From NCBI GenBank assembly GCA_003525885.1, contig DQIG01000315.1, positions 1-15,803 on the forward strand: a DNA stretch of 15,803 nucleotides. Reading direction: 5' to 3'. Position numbers and translations under genes: made by a program. This document shows positions 5,254 to 13,582 of the stretch, piece by piece. Position 1 is the stretch's first letter, and every line of letters begins with the position of its first letter. The notes beneath the pieces are model-generated. The model was not told where the DNA came from. It saw only the letters and a program-made list of their open reading frames with translations, and did not search any database. The stretch is from Stenotrophomonas sp. (GTDB lineage: Bacteria; Pseudomonadota; Gammaproteobacteria; Xanthomonadales; Xanthomonadaceae).

Positions 5254-6594
5254 ATGGCACATCACCACGAATCCAAGGGTCCGGTCGGCCCCGCGCCGCT
5301 GCCGCACCAGGTGGTCTACACCACCCTGCATTACGACACCCCGTGGTCGTACGAAAGCTACCTGAAGACCGGTGGCTACGCCGCCCTGCGCAAGATCCTC
5401 GAAGAGAAGATCCCGCCGGAGCAGGTCATTGAGATGGTCAAGGCCTCGGGCCTGCGCGGCCGCGGTGGCGCAGGCTTCCCGACCGGCCTGAAGTGGTCCT
5501 TCATGCCCAAGGGCAACATGCAGAAGTACATCCTCTGCAACTCGGACGAATCCGAGCCGGGCACCTGCAAGGACCGCGACATCCTGCGCTACAACCCGCA
5601 TTCGGTGGTGGAAGGCATGGCGATCGCCTGCTACGCCACCGGTTCGACCGTGGGCTACAACTACCTGCGCGGTGAGTTCCACCACGAGCCGTTCGAGCAC
5701 TTCGAGCAGGCCCTGGCCGACGCCTATGCAAATGGCTGGCTGGGCAAGAACGTGATGGGCTCGGGCGTGGACATCGACATCTACGGTGCGCTGGGCGCCG
5801 GCGCCTACATCTGCGGCGAAGAAACCGCGCTGATGGAATCGCTGGAAGGCAAGAAGGGCCAGCCGCGTTACAAGCCGCCGTTCCCGGCCAATTTCGGCCT
5901 GTACGGCAAGCCGTCGACGATCAACAACACCGAAACCTACGGCTCGGTGCCGGCGATCATCCGCAACGGTCCGGAGTGGTTCAAGGGCCTGAGCCTGACC
6001 GCCAACGGCGGCCCGAAGTGCTTCTCGGTGTCCGGCTGCGTGCAGAACGGTGGCAACTTCGAAGTGCCGCTGGGCACCAAATTCCACGATCTGCTGGAAA
6101 TGGCCGGTGGCCTGCGTCCGGGCCGCACCCTGAAGGGCGCGATCCCGGGCGGCGTGTCGATGCCGGTGCTGACCGCGGCCGAGCTGAAGGACCTGCCGAT
6201 GGACTACGACACCATCCGTGCGCTGGGCTCCGGCCTGGGTTCGGGTGCGATCGTGGTGCTCGACGACAGCGTCTGCTGCGTCAAGTTCGCCTGCCGCATC
6301 AGCCAGTTCTTCCACAAGGAATCCTGTGGCCAGTGCACCCCGTGCCGTGAAGGCACCGGCTGGATGCACCGCGTGCTGGAGCGCATCGTCGCCGGCAAGG
6401 CCACGATGGAAGACCTGCACCAGCTGAAGGCGGTGGCCGGCCAGATCGAAGGCCACACCATCTGTGCGTTCGGCGAAGCGGCTGCATGGCCCATCCAGGG
6501 CTTCCTGCGCCAGTTCTGGGACGAGTTCGAGTACTACATCGTCAACGGTCATTCGATGGTTGACGGCAAGAAGGTGGAGGCAGCCGCCGCATGA
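5254..6594 (+). CDS. nuoF: NADH-quinone oxidoreductase subunit F (FMN, cluster N3)
   Basis: NuoF (51-kDa subunit homologue) binds NADH and FMN and starts electron transfer through [4Fe-4S] cluster N3. In the 446-residue protein, GRGGAGFPTGLKW (69-81) and the GAGAYICGEETALMESLEGK region (181-200) form the NADH/FMN site. CNSDESEPGTCKDRDI is at 95-110, and the N3 ligands are Cys358, Cys361, Cys364 (ESCGQCTPCREG) and Cys404 (TICAFG). The N-terminus MAHHHESKG has three consecutive His residues but otherwise leads into a normal sequence. The ATG lies 4 nt after the nuoE stop, with GGAG inside the nuoE end at 5243-5246. The stop overlaps the nuoG start as ATGA. Confidence 0.98.
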   Translation: MAHHHESKGPVGPAPLPHQVVYTTLHYDTPWSYESYLKTGGYAALRKILEEKIPPEQVIEMVKASGLRGRGGAGFPTGLKWSFMPKGNMQKYILCNSDESEPGTCKDRDILRYNPHSVVEGMAIACYATGSTVGYNYLRGEFHHEPFEHFEQALADAYANGWLGKNVMGSGVDIDIYGALGAGAYICGEETALMESLEGKKGQPRYKPPFPANFGLYGKPSTINNTETYGSVPAIIRNGPEWFKGLSLTANGGPKCFSVSGCVQNGGNFEVPLGTKFHDLLEMAGGLRPGRTLKGAIPGGVSMPVLTAAELKDLPMDYDTIRALGSGLGSGAIVVLDDSVCCVKFACRISQFFHKESCGQCTPCREGTGWMHRVLERIVAGKATMEDLHQLKAVAGQIEGHTICAFGEAAAWPIQGFLRQFWDEFEYYIVNGHSMVDGKKVEAAAA

Positions 6595-8825
6595 GCGCGC
6601 AACCCGTAAATCCGAGCGTCCCACCCGATCACGTCACCATCGAGATCGATGGCAAGTCGCTGGTCGTGCCCAAGGGCTCGATGATCATCCAGGCGGCCGA
6701 CAAGGCCGGTATTTCGATTCCGCGCTTCTGCTACCACGAGAAGCTGCCGATCGCCGCCAACTGCCGCATGTGCCTGGTGGACGTGGAGAAGTCGCCGAAG
6801 CCGGCGCCGGCCTGCGCCACCCCGGTGATGGATGGCATGAAGGTCGCCACCCGCAGCGAGAAGGCACTGAAGTTCCAGCGCTCGGTGATGGAGTTCCTGC
6901 TCATCAACCATCCGCTGGACTGCCCGATCTGTGATCAGGGCGGCGAGTGCGAGCTGCAGGACGTGTCGCTGGGCTATGGCCGTTCGGTCAGCCGCTTCAA
7001 CGAGCGCAAGCGCGTGGTGCCGGACGAGGACATGGGCCCGCTGGTCGCCACCGAGATGACCCGCTGCATCCAGTGCACCCGCTGCGTGCGCTTCACCGCC
7101 GACGTTGCTGGTACCTACGAACTGGGTGGCATGTACCGAGGTGAGAACCTGCAGATCGGTACCTTCGACGGCAAGCCGCTGACCACCGAGCTGTCCGGCA
7201 ACGTCGTCGACGTCTGCCCGGTCGGCGCGCTGACCAACAAGGTGTTCCAGTTCCGCGCCCGCCCGTGGGAGCTGACCGCGCGCGAATCGCTGGGCTACCA
7301 CGACGCGATGGGTTCGAACCTGTTCCTGCACGTGCGTCGCGGCGAAGTGCTGCGCACCGTACCGCGCGACAACGAAGCGGTGAACGAGTGCTGGCTGTCC
7401 GACCGTGACCGCTACTCGCACCAGGGCCTGTACAGCGAAGACCGTGCGGTCAAGCCGCTGCGCAAGGTCAATGGCGAGTGGAAGGAAGTGAGCTGGGCCG
7501 AAGGCCTGGCCGCCGCCGCCGAGATCCTGAAGGCGAACCAGGGCGACAACCTGGGCGTGCTGGTGCATCCGTCGACCTCGAACGAGGAAGGTGCGCTGCT
7601 GGCCCGCCTGGCCAAGGGCCTGGGTTCGAGCAACATCGACCACCGCATCAACAACCGCGATTTCTCCGACGCCGCAACCGCCGAAGTGTTCGACCTGCCG
7701 CTGGCCGAGATCGAAGGCGCCGACCGCATCGTCGTTCTGGGCAGCAACATCCGCCACGAACTGCCGCTGCTGCACGCCCGCCTGCGCAAGGCGCAGACCA
7801 CCAACGGCGCGAAGATCCACGTCGTCAACCCGGTGGACTTCGACTTCGCCTTCAGCATTGCCGGCAAGCAGATCGTCGCGCCGTCGAAGTTCGTCGACGC
7901 GCTGGCCAACGCCGAGCTGCGTTCGGCGGTGCAGGGCGGCAACAACACCGTGCTGATCGTCGGTGGCATCGCCGAGAACCACCCGCAGGCTGCTGCGATC
8001 CGCGCTGCCGCGCGTGACTTCGCTGCCGCCACCGGTGCCAGGCTGTGCCGCATCCCGCAGGGCGCCAACGCCGTTGGCCTGACCCGCGCCGGCGTGCTGC
8101 CGGCCGGCAAGGACGTCGCCGCGATGCTGGCGCAGCCGCGCCAGGCCTACGTGGTGTACGGCCTGGAGCCGGGCCTGGACTTCGCCGATGCACCTGCCGC
8201 GCGCAAGGCGCTGGTCGGTGCCCAGGTGGTGGCCTTCAGCCAGTTCGCCTGTGCCTCGACCCGCGACGTCGCCGACGTGATCCTGCCGATCGGCGCGCTG
8301 CCGGAAATCGACGCCACCCTGACCAACCTCGATGGTCGCGAGCAGTCGGCCCGTGCCGGCGGCAAGCTGCCGGGCGAGGCCCGTGAAGGCTGGCGCGTGC
8401 TGCGCGCCCTGGGCGGCGAAATGACGCTGGCCGGTTTCGACTTCACCGACCTGGCCGGCCTGCGCGCCAGCCTGGCCCCGGTGTCGGTCGACGTCGCCGC
8501 TTCGGCGCAGCCGGTGGTCGCCGGCGAAGGCCTGGAAGTGGCTTCGACCGCCGCGATCTACCGCACTGATGCGGTGGTCCGTCGCGCCCCGGCGCTGCAG
8601 TCGCATCCGCTCAACAACGCCCCGCGCATCGTGCTGAACGCTGAAGATGCCGCTCGCCTGCAACTGCAGGAAGGGCAGATGGCCAAGGTCGGCACCGATG
8701 CCGGCAAGGCCACCCTGCCGGTGGTGGTCGACGCCCGCGTCGCTGCGGGTTCGGTCTGGATTGAATCGGGCCACGGCGCGACCGCGCCGCTGGGTGCCGC
8801 TCGCGTATCGGTGGTGGCTGCATGA
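6591..8825 (+). CDS. nuoG: NADH-quinone oxidoreductase subunit G (clusters N1b, N4, N5)
   Basis: NuoG (75-kDa subunit homologue) is the largest hydrophilic subunit and carries the electron wire from NuoF towards NuoI. The 744-residue protein has an N-terminal [2Fe-2S] domain (Cys47, Cys58, Cys61, Cys75 for N1b). Next comes the His-Cys3 cluster N5 (His107, Cys111, Cys114, Cys120 in HPLDCPICDQGGEC), then N4 (Cys159, Cys162, Cys165, Cys209). The rest is a degenerate molybdopterin-oxidoreductase-like domain. The off-pathway cluster N7 of E. coli and Thermus is missing: the region after residue 230 (RESLGYHDAMGSN) has no CxxCxxxC, only Cys267. This explains part of its shortness compared with E. 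coli NuoG (about 908 residues). It overlaps nuoF and nuoH by 4 nt each. Confidence 0.97.
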   Translation: MSAQPVNPSVPPDHVTIEIDGKSLVVPKGSMIIQAADKAGISIPRFCYHEKLPIAANCRMCLVDVEKSPKPAPACATPVMDGMKVATRSEKALKFQRSVMEFLLINHPLDCPICDQGGECELQDVSLGYGRSVSRFNERKRVVPDEDMGPLVATEMTRCIQCTRCVRFTADVAGTYELGGMYRGENLQIGTFDGKPLTTELSGNVVDVCPVGALTNKVFQFRARPWELTARESLGYHDAMGSNLFLHVRRGEVLRTVPRDNEAVNECWLSDRDRYSHQGLYSEDRAVKPLRKVNGEWKEVSWAEGLAAAAEILKANQGDNLGVLVHPSTSNEEGALLARLAKGLGSSNIDHRINNRDFSDAATAEVFDLPLAEIEGADRIVVLGSNIRHELPLLHARLRKAQTTNGAKIHVVNPVDFDFAFSIAGKQIVAPSKFVDALANAELRSAVQGGNNTVLIVGGIAENHPQAAAIRAAARDFAAATGARLCRIPQGANAVGLTRAGVLPAGKDVAAMLAQPRQAYVVYGLEPGLDFADAPAARKALVGAQVVAFSQFACASTRDVADVILPIGALPEIDATLTNLDGREQSARAGGKLPGEAREGWRVLRALGGEMTLAGFDFTDLAGLRASLAPVSVDVAASAQPVVAGEGLEVASTAAIYRTDAVVRRAPALQSHPLNNAPRIVLNAEDAARLQLQEGQMAKVGTDAGKATLPVVVDARVAAGSVWIESGHGATAPLGAARVSVVAA

Positions 8826-9916
8826 ACGAATTGCTGTTGAACGCGGTCGACCCGCTGCACCAGTGGCTGCTTGGCCTTGGTGACATCGGCGCGCTGATCT
8901 GGATCATCCTGAAGATCCTGGTGATCACCGTTCCGGTGATCATCTCGGTGGCCTTCTACGTGGTCTGGGAACGCAAGCTGATCGGCTGGATGCACGTCCG
9001 CCACGGCCCGATGTACGTGGGCATGGGCATCTTCCAGGCCTTCGCCGACGTCTTCAAGTTGCTGTTCAAGGAAGTGGTCCAGCCGAGCAGCGCCAACAAG
9101 GCGATCTACCTGCTGGCCCCGCTGATCACCCTGGCCCCGGCCTTCGCGGCCTGGTCGGTGGTGCCCTTCGATTCGCAGATCGTGCTGTCCAACGCCAATG
9201 CAGGCCTGCTGTACCTGCTGGCGATGACCTCGCTGGGCATCTACGGCATCATCCTGGCCGGTTGGGCGTCGAACTCGAAGTACGCGTTCCTGGGTGCGAT
9301 GCGCGCCTCGGCGCAGATGATCAGCTACGAAATCGCGATGGGCTTCGCCCTGGTCGGCGTGATGATCGCGTCGGGCAGCCTGAACCTGAGCAACATCGTG
9401 ATGGCGCAGGCCGGCAATTCCGGTTTCTTTGACTGGTTCCTGCTGCCGCTGTTCCCGCTGTTCGTCATCTACTGGGTGTCGGGCGTGGCTGAAACCAACC
9501 GCGCGCCGTTCGACGTGGTGGAAGGCGAGTCGGAAATCGTCGCTGGCCACATGGTCGAGTACTCCGGCGGTGCGTTCGCCCTGTTCTTCCTGGCCGAATA
9601 CGCGAACATGATCCTGATCAGCTTCCTGATCTCGATCTTCTTCCTCGGCGGCTGGCTGAGCCCGATCCAGGGCTGGTTCAACTTCGGCGATGTCTCGCCG
9701 CTGGTCGACTGGATCTGGAAGGGCGGTGCACCGTGGCTGTTCGTCAAGGTGTTCTTCTTCGCCAGTGCCTACATCTGGTTCCGTGCCAGCTTCCCGCGCT
9801 TCCGCTATGACCAGATCATGCGCCTGGGCTGGAAGGTCTTCATTCCGCTGGCCATTCTGTGGATCGCGGTTACCGCCGTCATGGTGTTCTTCGGCGTGAT
9901 TCAAAAGGGCGTCTAA
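8822..9916 (+). CDS. nuoH: NADH-quinone oxidoreductase subunit H
   Basis: NuoH (ND1 homologue) is the membrane subunit at the junction with the hydrophilic arm. It forms the entrance of the quinone tunnel and couples quinone chemistry to proton pumping. The 364-residue protein has about eight to nine predicted helices. Family signatures include ERKLIGWMHVRHGP (50-63), the ND1 signature starting GWASNSKYAFLGAMRASAQ (147-165), and ETNRAPFDVVEGESEIVAG (224-242) with its row of acidic residues in the cytoplasmic loop facing the quinone site. The start overlaps the nuoG stop by 4 nt (ATGA). No strong ribosome binding site is visible, consistent with coupling to nuoG translation. Confidence 0.97.
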   Translation: MNELLLNAVDPLHQWLLGLGDIGALIWIILKILVITVPVIISVAFYVVWERKLIGWMHVRHGPMYVGMGIFQAFADVFKLLFKEVVQPSSANKAIYLLAPLITLAPAFAAWSVVPFDSQIVLSNANAGLLYLLAMTSLGIYGIILAGWASNSKYAFLGAMRASAQMISYEIAMGFALVGVMIASGSLNLSNIVMAQAGNSGFFDWFLLPLFPLFVIYWVSGVAETNRAPFDVVEGESEIVAGHMVEYSGGAFALFFLAEYANMILISFLISIFFLGGWLSPIQGWFNFGDVSPLVDWIWKGGAPWLFVKVFFFASAYIWFRASFPRFRYDQIMRLGWKVFIPLAILWIAVTAVMVFFGVIQKGV

Positions 9917-9920
9917 AGTG

Positions 9921-10409
9921 ATGAACAGGATTACCCATTACTTCAAGAGCCTGCTGCTGCTCGAACTGCTGGCCGGCCTCTGGCTGACGCTGAAGTACAG
10001 CTTCAAGCCCAAGTACACGATGATGTACCCGATGGAGAAGTTCCCGCAGTCGCCGCGCTTCCGTGGCCTGCACGCCCTGCGCCGTTACCCCAACGGTGAA
10101 GAGCGCTGCATCGCCTGCAAGCTGTGCGAAGCGGTGTGCCCTGCATTGGCCATCACCATCGACTCGGCCAAGCGCGAGGACGGCACCCGCCGTACCACCC
10201 GCTACGACATCGACCTGTTCAAGTGCATCTTCTGCGGCTTCTGCGAAGAAAGCTGCCCGGTGGACTCGATCGTCGAAACCCACATCCTCGAGTACCACTT
10301 CGAGAATCGTGGCGAAAACATCGTTACCAAGCCGCAGCTGCTGGCCCTGGGCGACCGTCTCGAATCCGAGATCGCCGAGCGTCGCGCCGCCGATGCCGCT
10401 TACCGCTGA
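9921..10409 (+). CDS. nuoI: NADH-quinone oxidoreductase subunit I (clusters N6a, N6b)
   Basis: NuoI (TYKY homologue) is an 8Fe ferredoxin that bridges NuoG to cluster N2 in NuoB. The 162-residue protein has an N-terminal amphipathic/hydrophobic stretch (about 5-27) that anchors it to the membrane arm. Two CxxCxxCxxxC motifs follow: Cys63/66/69/73 (CIACKLCEAVC) and Cys102/105/108/112 (CIFCGFCEESC). Each supplies three cysteines to one cluster and the fourth to the other. An in-frame GTG lies directly before the ATG at 9921. I chose the ATG because AAAAGGG at 9903-9909 is 11 nt away and MNRITHYFKSLLLLELL matches the family start. The gene lies 4 nt after the nuoH stop and 9 nt before nuoJ. Confidence 0.97.
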   Translation: MNRITHYFKSLLLLELLAGLWLTLKYSFKPKYTMMYPMEKFPQSPRFRGLHALRRYPNGEERCIACKLCEAVCPALAITIDSAKREDGTRRTTRYDIDLFKCIFCGFCEESCPVDSIVETHILEYHFENRGENIVTKPQLLALGDRLESEIAERRAADAAYR

Positions 10410-10418
10410 GGTCGAGAG

Positions 10419-11075
10419 ATGGATTGGGTAAATATCGCTTTCTGGGTGTTCGCCATCGCGGCAACGGTTTCGGCCGGTGCGGTGATCAGCGTGCGCAACC
10501 CGGTTCACGCCGTGCTCTGCCTGGTGCTGACCTTCTTCTCCATTGCCTGTGTGTGGCTGCTGGTGGGCGCCGAGTTCCTCGGCGTGGCGCTGGTGCTGGT
10601 CTACGTCGGCGCGGTGATGGTGCTGTTCCTGTTCGTGGTGATGATGCTGGACATCGACCCCACCAAGATGCGTGAGGGTTGGGTGCGCTACCTGCCGGTC
10701 GGCCTGATCGTTGCCGTGGCCATGCTGGTGCAGATGCTGATCCTGATCGGCGTGAAGGGCAGGGCGGTCACCCCGTTCCCGGCCGACAACGCCGCCGCGG
10801 TCGCTGCCGACAGCTCCAACGTCACCTGGCTGGCACGCACGCTGTTCACCGAGTACCTGCTGCCGTTCGAGTTCGCCGCCGTCATCCTGACCGTGGCCGT
10901 GGTTGCCGCCGTGATGCTGACCCTGCGTCGCCGTACCGGCGTGAAGAGCCAGAACCCGGGCGAGCAGACCATGGTCAAGGCTGGCCAGCGCCTGCGCATG
11001 GTCAAGATGGGCGCCGAGGCACCGGTCGTGCACAGCAACAGCAAGCCGGCCGCCGGCGAGGAGACCCAGCCGTGA
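10419..11075 (+). CDS. nuoJ: NADH-quinone oxidoreductase subunit J
   Basis: NuoJ (ND6 homologue) is a membrane-arm subunit next to NuoK and NuoA. The 218-residue product has five predicted helices (about 5-22, 30-48, 54-76, 92-112, 148-168). The third contains GAEFLGVALVLVYVGAVMVL, the segment that forms the pi-bulge helix known to rotate during the complex I cycle. After helix 5 comes a polar tail of about 50 residues, rich in Lys, Arg, Pro and Ala. It makes the protein longer than E. coli NuoJ (184 residues). GAGG at 10408-10411 lies 7 nt before the ATG, overlapping the nuoI stop. The stop overlaps the nuoK start. Confidence 0.96.
   Translation: MDWVNIAFWVFAIAATVSAGAVISVRNPVHAVLCLVLTFFSIACVWLLVGAEFLGVALVLVYVGAVMVLFLFVVMMLDIDPTKMREGWVRYLPVGLIVAVAMLVQMLILIGVKGRAVTPFPADNAAAVAADSSNVTWLARTLFTEYLLPFEFAAVILTVAVVAAVMLTLRRRTGVKSQNPGEQTMVKAGQRLRMVKMGAEAPVVHSNSKPAAGEETQP
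11058..11063 (+). promoter_or_regulatory. Ribosome binding site for nuoK
   Basis: GAGGAG lies 8 nt before the GTG at 11072 and supports this start for nuoK. The alternative, the internal ATG at 11090, would remove the first six residues of a strictly sized family. Confidence 0.65.
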
Positions 11076-11377
11076 TTACCCTTGGCCACATGCTTGCGCT
11101 CGGCGCGGTGCTGTTCGCCATCAGCCTGGCCGGCATCTTCCTCAACCGGAAGAACGTCATCGTCCTGCTGATGTCGATCGAACTGATGCTGCTGTCGGTG
11201 AACATCAACTTCGTCGGCTTCTCGCGTCAGCTGGGCGATCCGTCCGGCCAGCTGTTCGTGTTCTTCATCCTGACCGTCGCCGCCGCGGAAGCCGCCATCG
11301 GCCTGGCGATCCTGGTGACCCTGTTCCGCACCCGCCGCACGATCAATGTCGGCGAAGTCGATTCGTTGAAGGGCTGA
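11072..11377 (+). CDS. nuoK: NADH-quinone oxidoreductase subunit K
   Basis: NuoK (ND4L homologue, MnhC/MrpC-like) is a three-helix membrane subunit that contributes to a proton path. The 101-residue protein matches the usual family length. It has the two essential membrane glutamates, Glu37 in LLMSIELMLLSVNINF and Glu73 in VAAAEAAIGLAI, equivalent to E. coli Glu36 and Glu72. Helices are about 3-24, 29-50 and 60-86. It starts with GTG, overlaps the nuoJ stop by 4 nt (GTGA), and has GAGGAG at 11058-11063. The frame stays open upstream only as a shadow within nuoJ. Confidence 0.96.
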   Translation: MITLGHMLALGAVLFAISLAGIFLNRKNVIVLLMSIELMLLSVNINFVGFSRQLGDPSGQLFVFFILTVAAAEAAIGLAILVTLFRTRRTINVGEVDSLKG

Positions 11378-11384
11378 TCCACAG

Positions 11385-13559
11385 ATGGAAATCACTCTCT
11401 CCAAGAGTCTGTTGATCGCAGTGGTGCTTGCACCGCTGTTCGGCAGCATCATCGCCGGCCTGTTCGGTCGCCAGGTCAAGCGCTTCGGCGCGCAGACCAT
11501 CACCATCCTCGGCGTCGCGGTTGCCTGCGGCCTGTCGATGTACACGTTCTACCAGCTGATGTGGGGCGGCGCGCAGCCGTTCAACCAGAACATCTACACG
11601 TTCTTCGAGGTTGGCCAGTACTCGGCCCATGTCGGCTTCATGGTCGACAAGCTGACCGCGATGATGATGGTGGTGGTGACCTTCGTGTCGCTGCTGGTCC
11701 ACATCTACACGATCGGCTACATGCAGGACGACCCGGGCTACCAGCGGTTCTTCAGCTACATCTCGCTGTTCACCTTCTCGATGCTCACCCTGGTGATGAG
11801 CAACAACTTCCTGCAGCTGTTCTTCGGCTGGGAAGCGGTGGGCCTGGTGTCGTACCTGCTGATCGGCTTCTGGTTCAAGCGCCCGACCGCGATCTTCGCC
11901 AACATGAAGGCGTTCCTGGTCAACCGCGTCGGTGACTTCGGCTTCCTGCTGGGCATCGCCGGCGTGCTGTGGGTGTTCGGCACCCTGGACTACTCGCAGG
12001 TGTTCTCGCAGGCCGGCATGCTGGCTGACCCGCGTGCCCAGCTGCAGATCTGGGACGGCACGATCCTGGGCATGCAGCTGCTGAACGAGCCGGTGATCTG
12101 GTCGATCGCCACCGTCATCTGCATCTGCCTGTTCATCGGTGCCATGGGCAAGTCGGCCCAGGTCCCGCTGCACGTGTGGCTGCCGGATTCGATGGAAGGC
12201 CCGACCCCGATCTCGGCACTGATCCACGCCGCGACCATGGTGACCGCTGGTATCTTCATGGTCACCCGCATGTCGCCGCTGTTCGAGCTGTCGCAGACCG
12301 CGCTGAACTTCGTGCTGTTCATCGGTGCCACCACCGCGTTCTTCACCGGCCTGATCGGCATCGTGCAGAACGACATCAAGCGGGTCGTCGCGTACTCCAC
12401 GCTGTCGCAGCTGGGCTACATGACCGTCGCCCTGGGCGTGTCGGCCTATTCGGCCGCCGTGTTCCACCTGATGACCCACGCCTTCTTCAAGGCCCTGCTG
12501 TTCCTGGGCGCCGGCTCGGTCATCATCGCGATGCACCACGAGCAGGACATGCGCAAGATGGGCGGCCTGCGCAAGTACATGCCGATCACCTTCATCACCA
12601 TGTGGATCGGTACCCTGGCGCTGGTCGGTACGCCGTTCTTCTCCGGCTTCTACTCGAAGGACACCATCATCGAGGCGGCCGAGCTGCACGCGCACCTGTC
12701 CAACAACTGGGTGGCCACCTACGGCTACTGGGCGGTGCTGGGTGGCGTGATCGTCACCAGCTTCTACAGCTTCCGTCTGCTGTTCCTGACCTTCCATGGC
12801 AAGGAACGCTTCCGCGACGCGCATGACGATCATGGCCACGGCCATGACGATCACCACGCCGCTGACGCCCACCATGCCGACGCCCACCACGGCGATGCCC
12901 ATGACGACCACGGCCATGGCCACGGTCCGCATGAGCCGCACGAAACCCCGTGGGTGGTGACCCTGCCGCTGATCCTGCTGGCCATCCCGTCGATCGCCAT
13001 CGGTTTCTTCAGCATCGGTCCGATGCTGTACGGCACCGACTGGGCCGGCCACCATGCGCACGACGCGATCAAGGGCCAGGCGCATACGTTCTTCACCGGC
13101 GTCGTCGATTTCTACGATCCGGCCAAGAACACCATCGGCTTCCTGGGTGAAGAGTTCCACGGCCCGGTCGCCTTCGCGCTGCACGGCATGATGGCGCCTG
13201 CGTTCTTCCTGACCGTTGCGGGCTTCCTGCTGGCTGCACTGTTCTACCTGTGGAAGCCGGACCTGTCGGGCAAGGCACGCAAGGCCTTCGCTCCGCTGGT
13301 GTCGGTGCTGGAAAACAAGTACGGCTTCGACAAGCTGTGGATCGATGGCTTTGCCGGCGGCAGCGTCAAGCTGGGCAAGGTCTCGCGCTGGATCGACAGC
13401 AACATCGTCGACGGCGTGGTCAATCTCTCGGCACGTGTTGTGGACGTCGCAGCCGGCGTGCTGCGTCGTACCCAATCCGGTTTCCTCTATCACTACGCCT
13501 TCGCGATGATCATCGGCCTGATTGCCCTGCTGGGCGTGCTGATGCATTACCTGCGTTGA
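11385..13559 (+). CDS. nuoL: NADH-quinone oxidoreductase subunit L (antiporter-like)
   Basis: NuoL (ND5 homologue) is the distal antiporter-like subunit. It has a discontinuous-helix proton channel and a long lateral amphipathic helix that runs back along the membrane arm. The 724-residue protein carries the channel residues Glu150 (FGWEAVGLVSYLL), Lys256 (MGKSAQVPLHVWLPDSMEG), His263 and Lys425 (SGFYSKDTI). The C-terminal amphipathic segment and final helix (about 696-722) are present. It is longer than E. coli NuoL (613 residues), partly because residues 480-519, after FHGKER, form a loop of 16 His and 9 Asp among 40 residues. GAAGGG at 11368-11373 lies 11 nt before the ATG. The nuoM start lies 23 nt after the stop. 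Confidence 0.97.
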   Translation: MEITLSKSLLIAVVLAPLFGSIIAGLFGRQVKRFGAQTITILGVAVACGLSMYTFYQLMWGGAQPFNQNIYTFFEVGQYSAHVGFMVDKLTAMMMVVVTFVSLLVHIYTIGYMQDDPGYQRFFSYISLFTFSMLTLVMSNNFLQLFFGWEAVGLVSYLLIGFWFKRPTAIFANMKAFLVNRVGDFGFLLGIAGVLWVFGTLDYSQVFSQAGMLADPRAQLQIWDGTILGMQLLNEPVIWSIATVICICLFIGAMGKSAQVPLHVWLPDSMEGPTPISALIHAATMVTAGIFMVTRMSPLFELSQTALNFVLFIGATTAFFTGLIGIVQNDIKRVVAYSTLSQLGYMTVALGVSAYSAAVFHLMTHAFFKALLFLGAGSVIIAMHHEQDMRKMGGLRKYMPITFITMWIGTLALVGTPFFSGFYSKDTIIEAAELHAHLSNNWVATYGYWAVLGGVIVTSFYSFRLLFLTFHGKERFRDAHDDHGHGHDDHHAADAHHADAHHGDAHDDHGHGHGPHEPHETPWVVTLPLILLAIPSIAIGFFSIGPMLYGTDWAGHHAHDAIKGQAHTFFTGVVDFYDPAKNTIGFLGEEFHGPVAFALHGMMAPAFFLTVAGFLLAALFYLWKPDLSGKARKAFAPLVSVLENKYGFDKLWIDGFAGGSVKLGKVSRWIDSNIVDGVVNLSARVVDVAAGVLRRTQSGFLYHYAFAMIIGLIALLGVLMHYLR
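12822..12941 (+). repeat. His/Asp-rich coding repeat in nuoL
   Basis: This stretch encodes 40 residues with 16 His and 9 Asp. The octapeptide HDDHGHGH occurs twice (residues 480-487 and 506-513), and between the copies lie HH-A-D-A-H spaced units. The two DNA copies (12822-12845 and 12900-12923) differ only at synonymous positions, so the repeat is old enough to have drifted while the protein sequence was kept. By helix parity (N-terminus periplasmic, loop after helix 13) it should face the cytoplasm. Confidence 0.85.
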
Positions 13560-13582
13560 TGACCTGTACGGAATAAGAAGAC

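Noticed and set aside
12822..12941. Assembly error or frameshift at the His-rich stretch of nuoL
   Set aside because: The frame is uninterrupted, helices on both sides are normal, and the repeat copies differ at synonymous sites, which an artefact would not produce.
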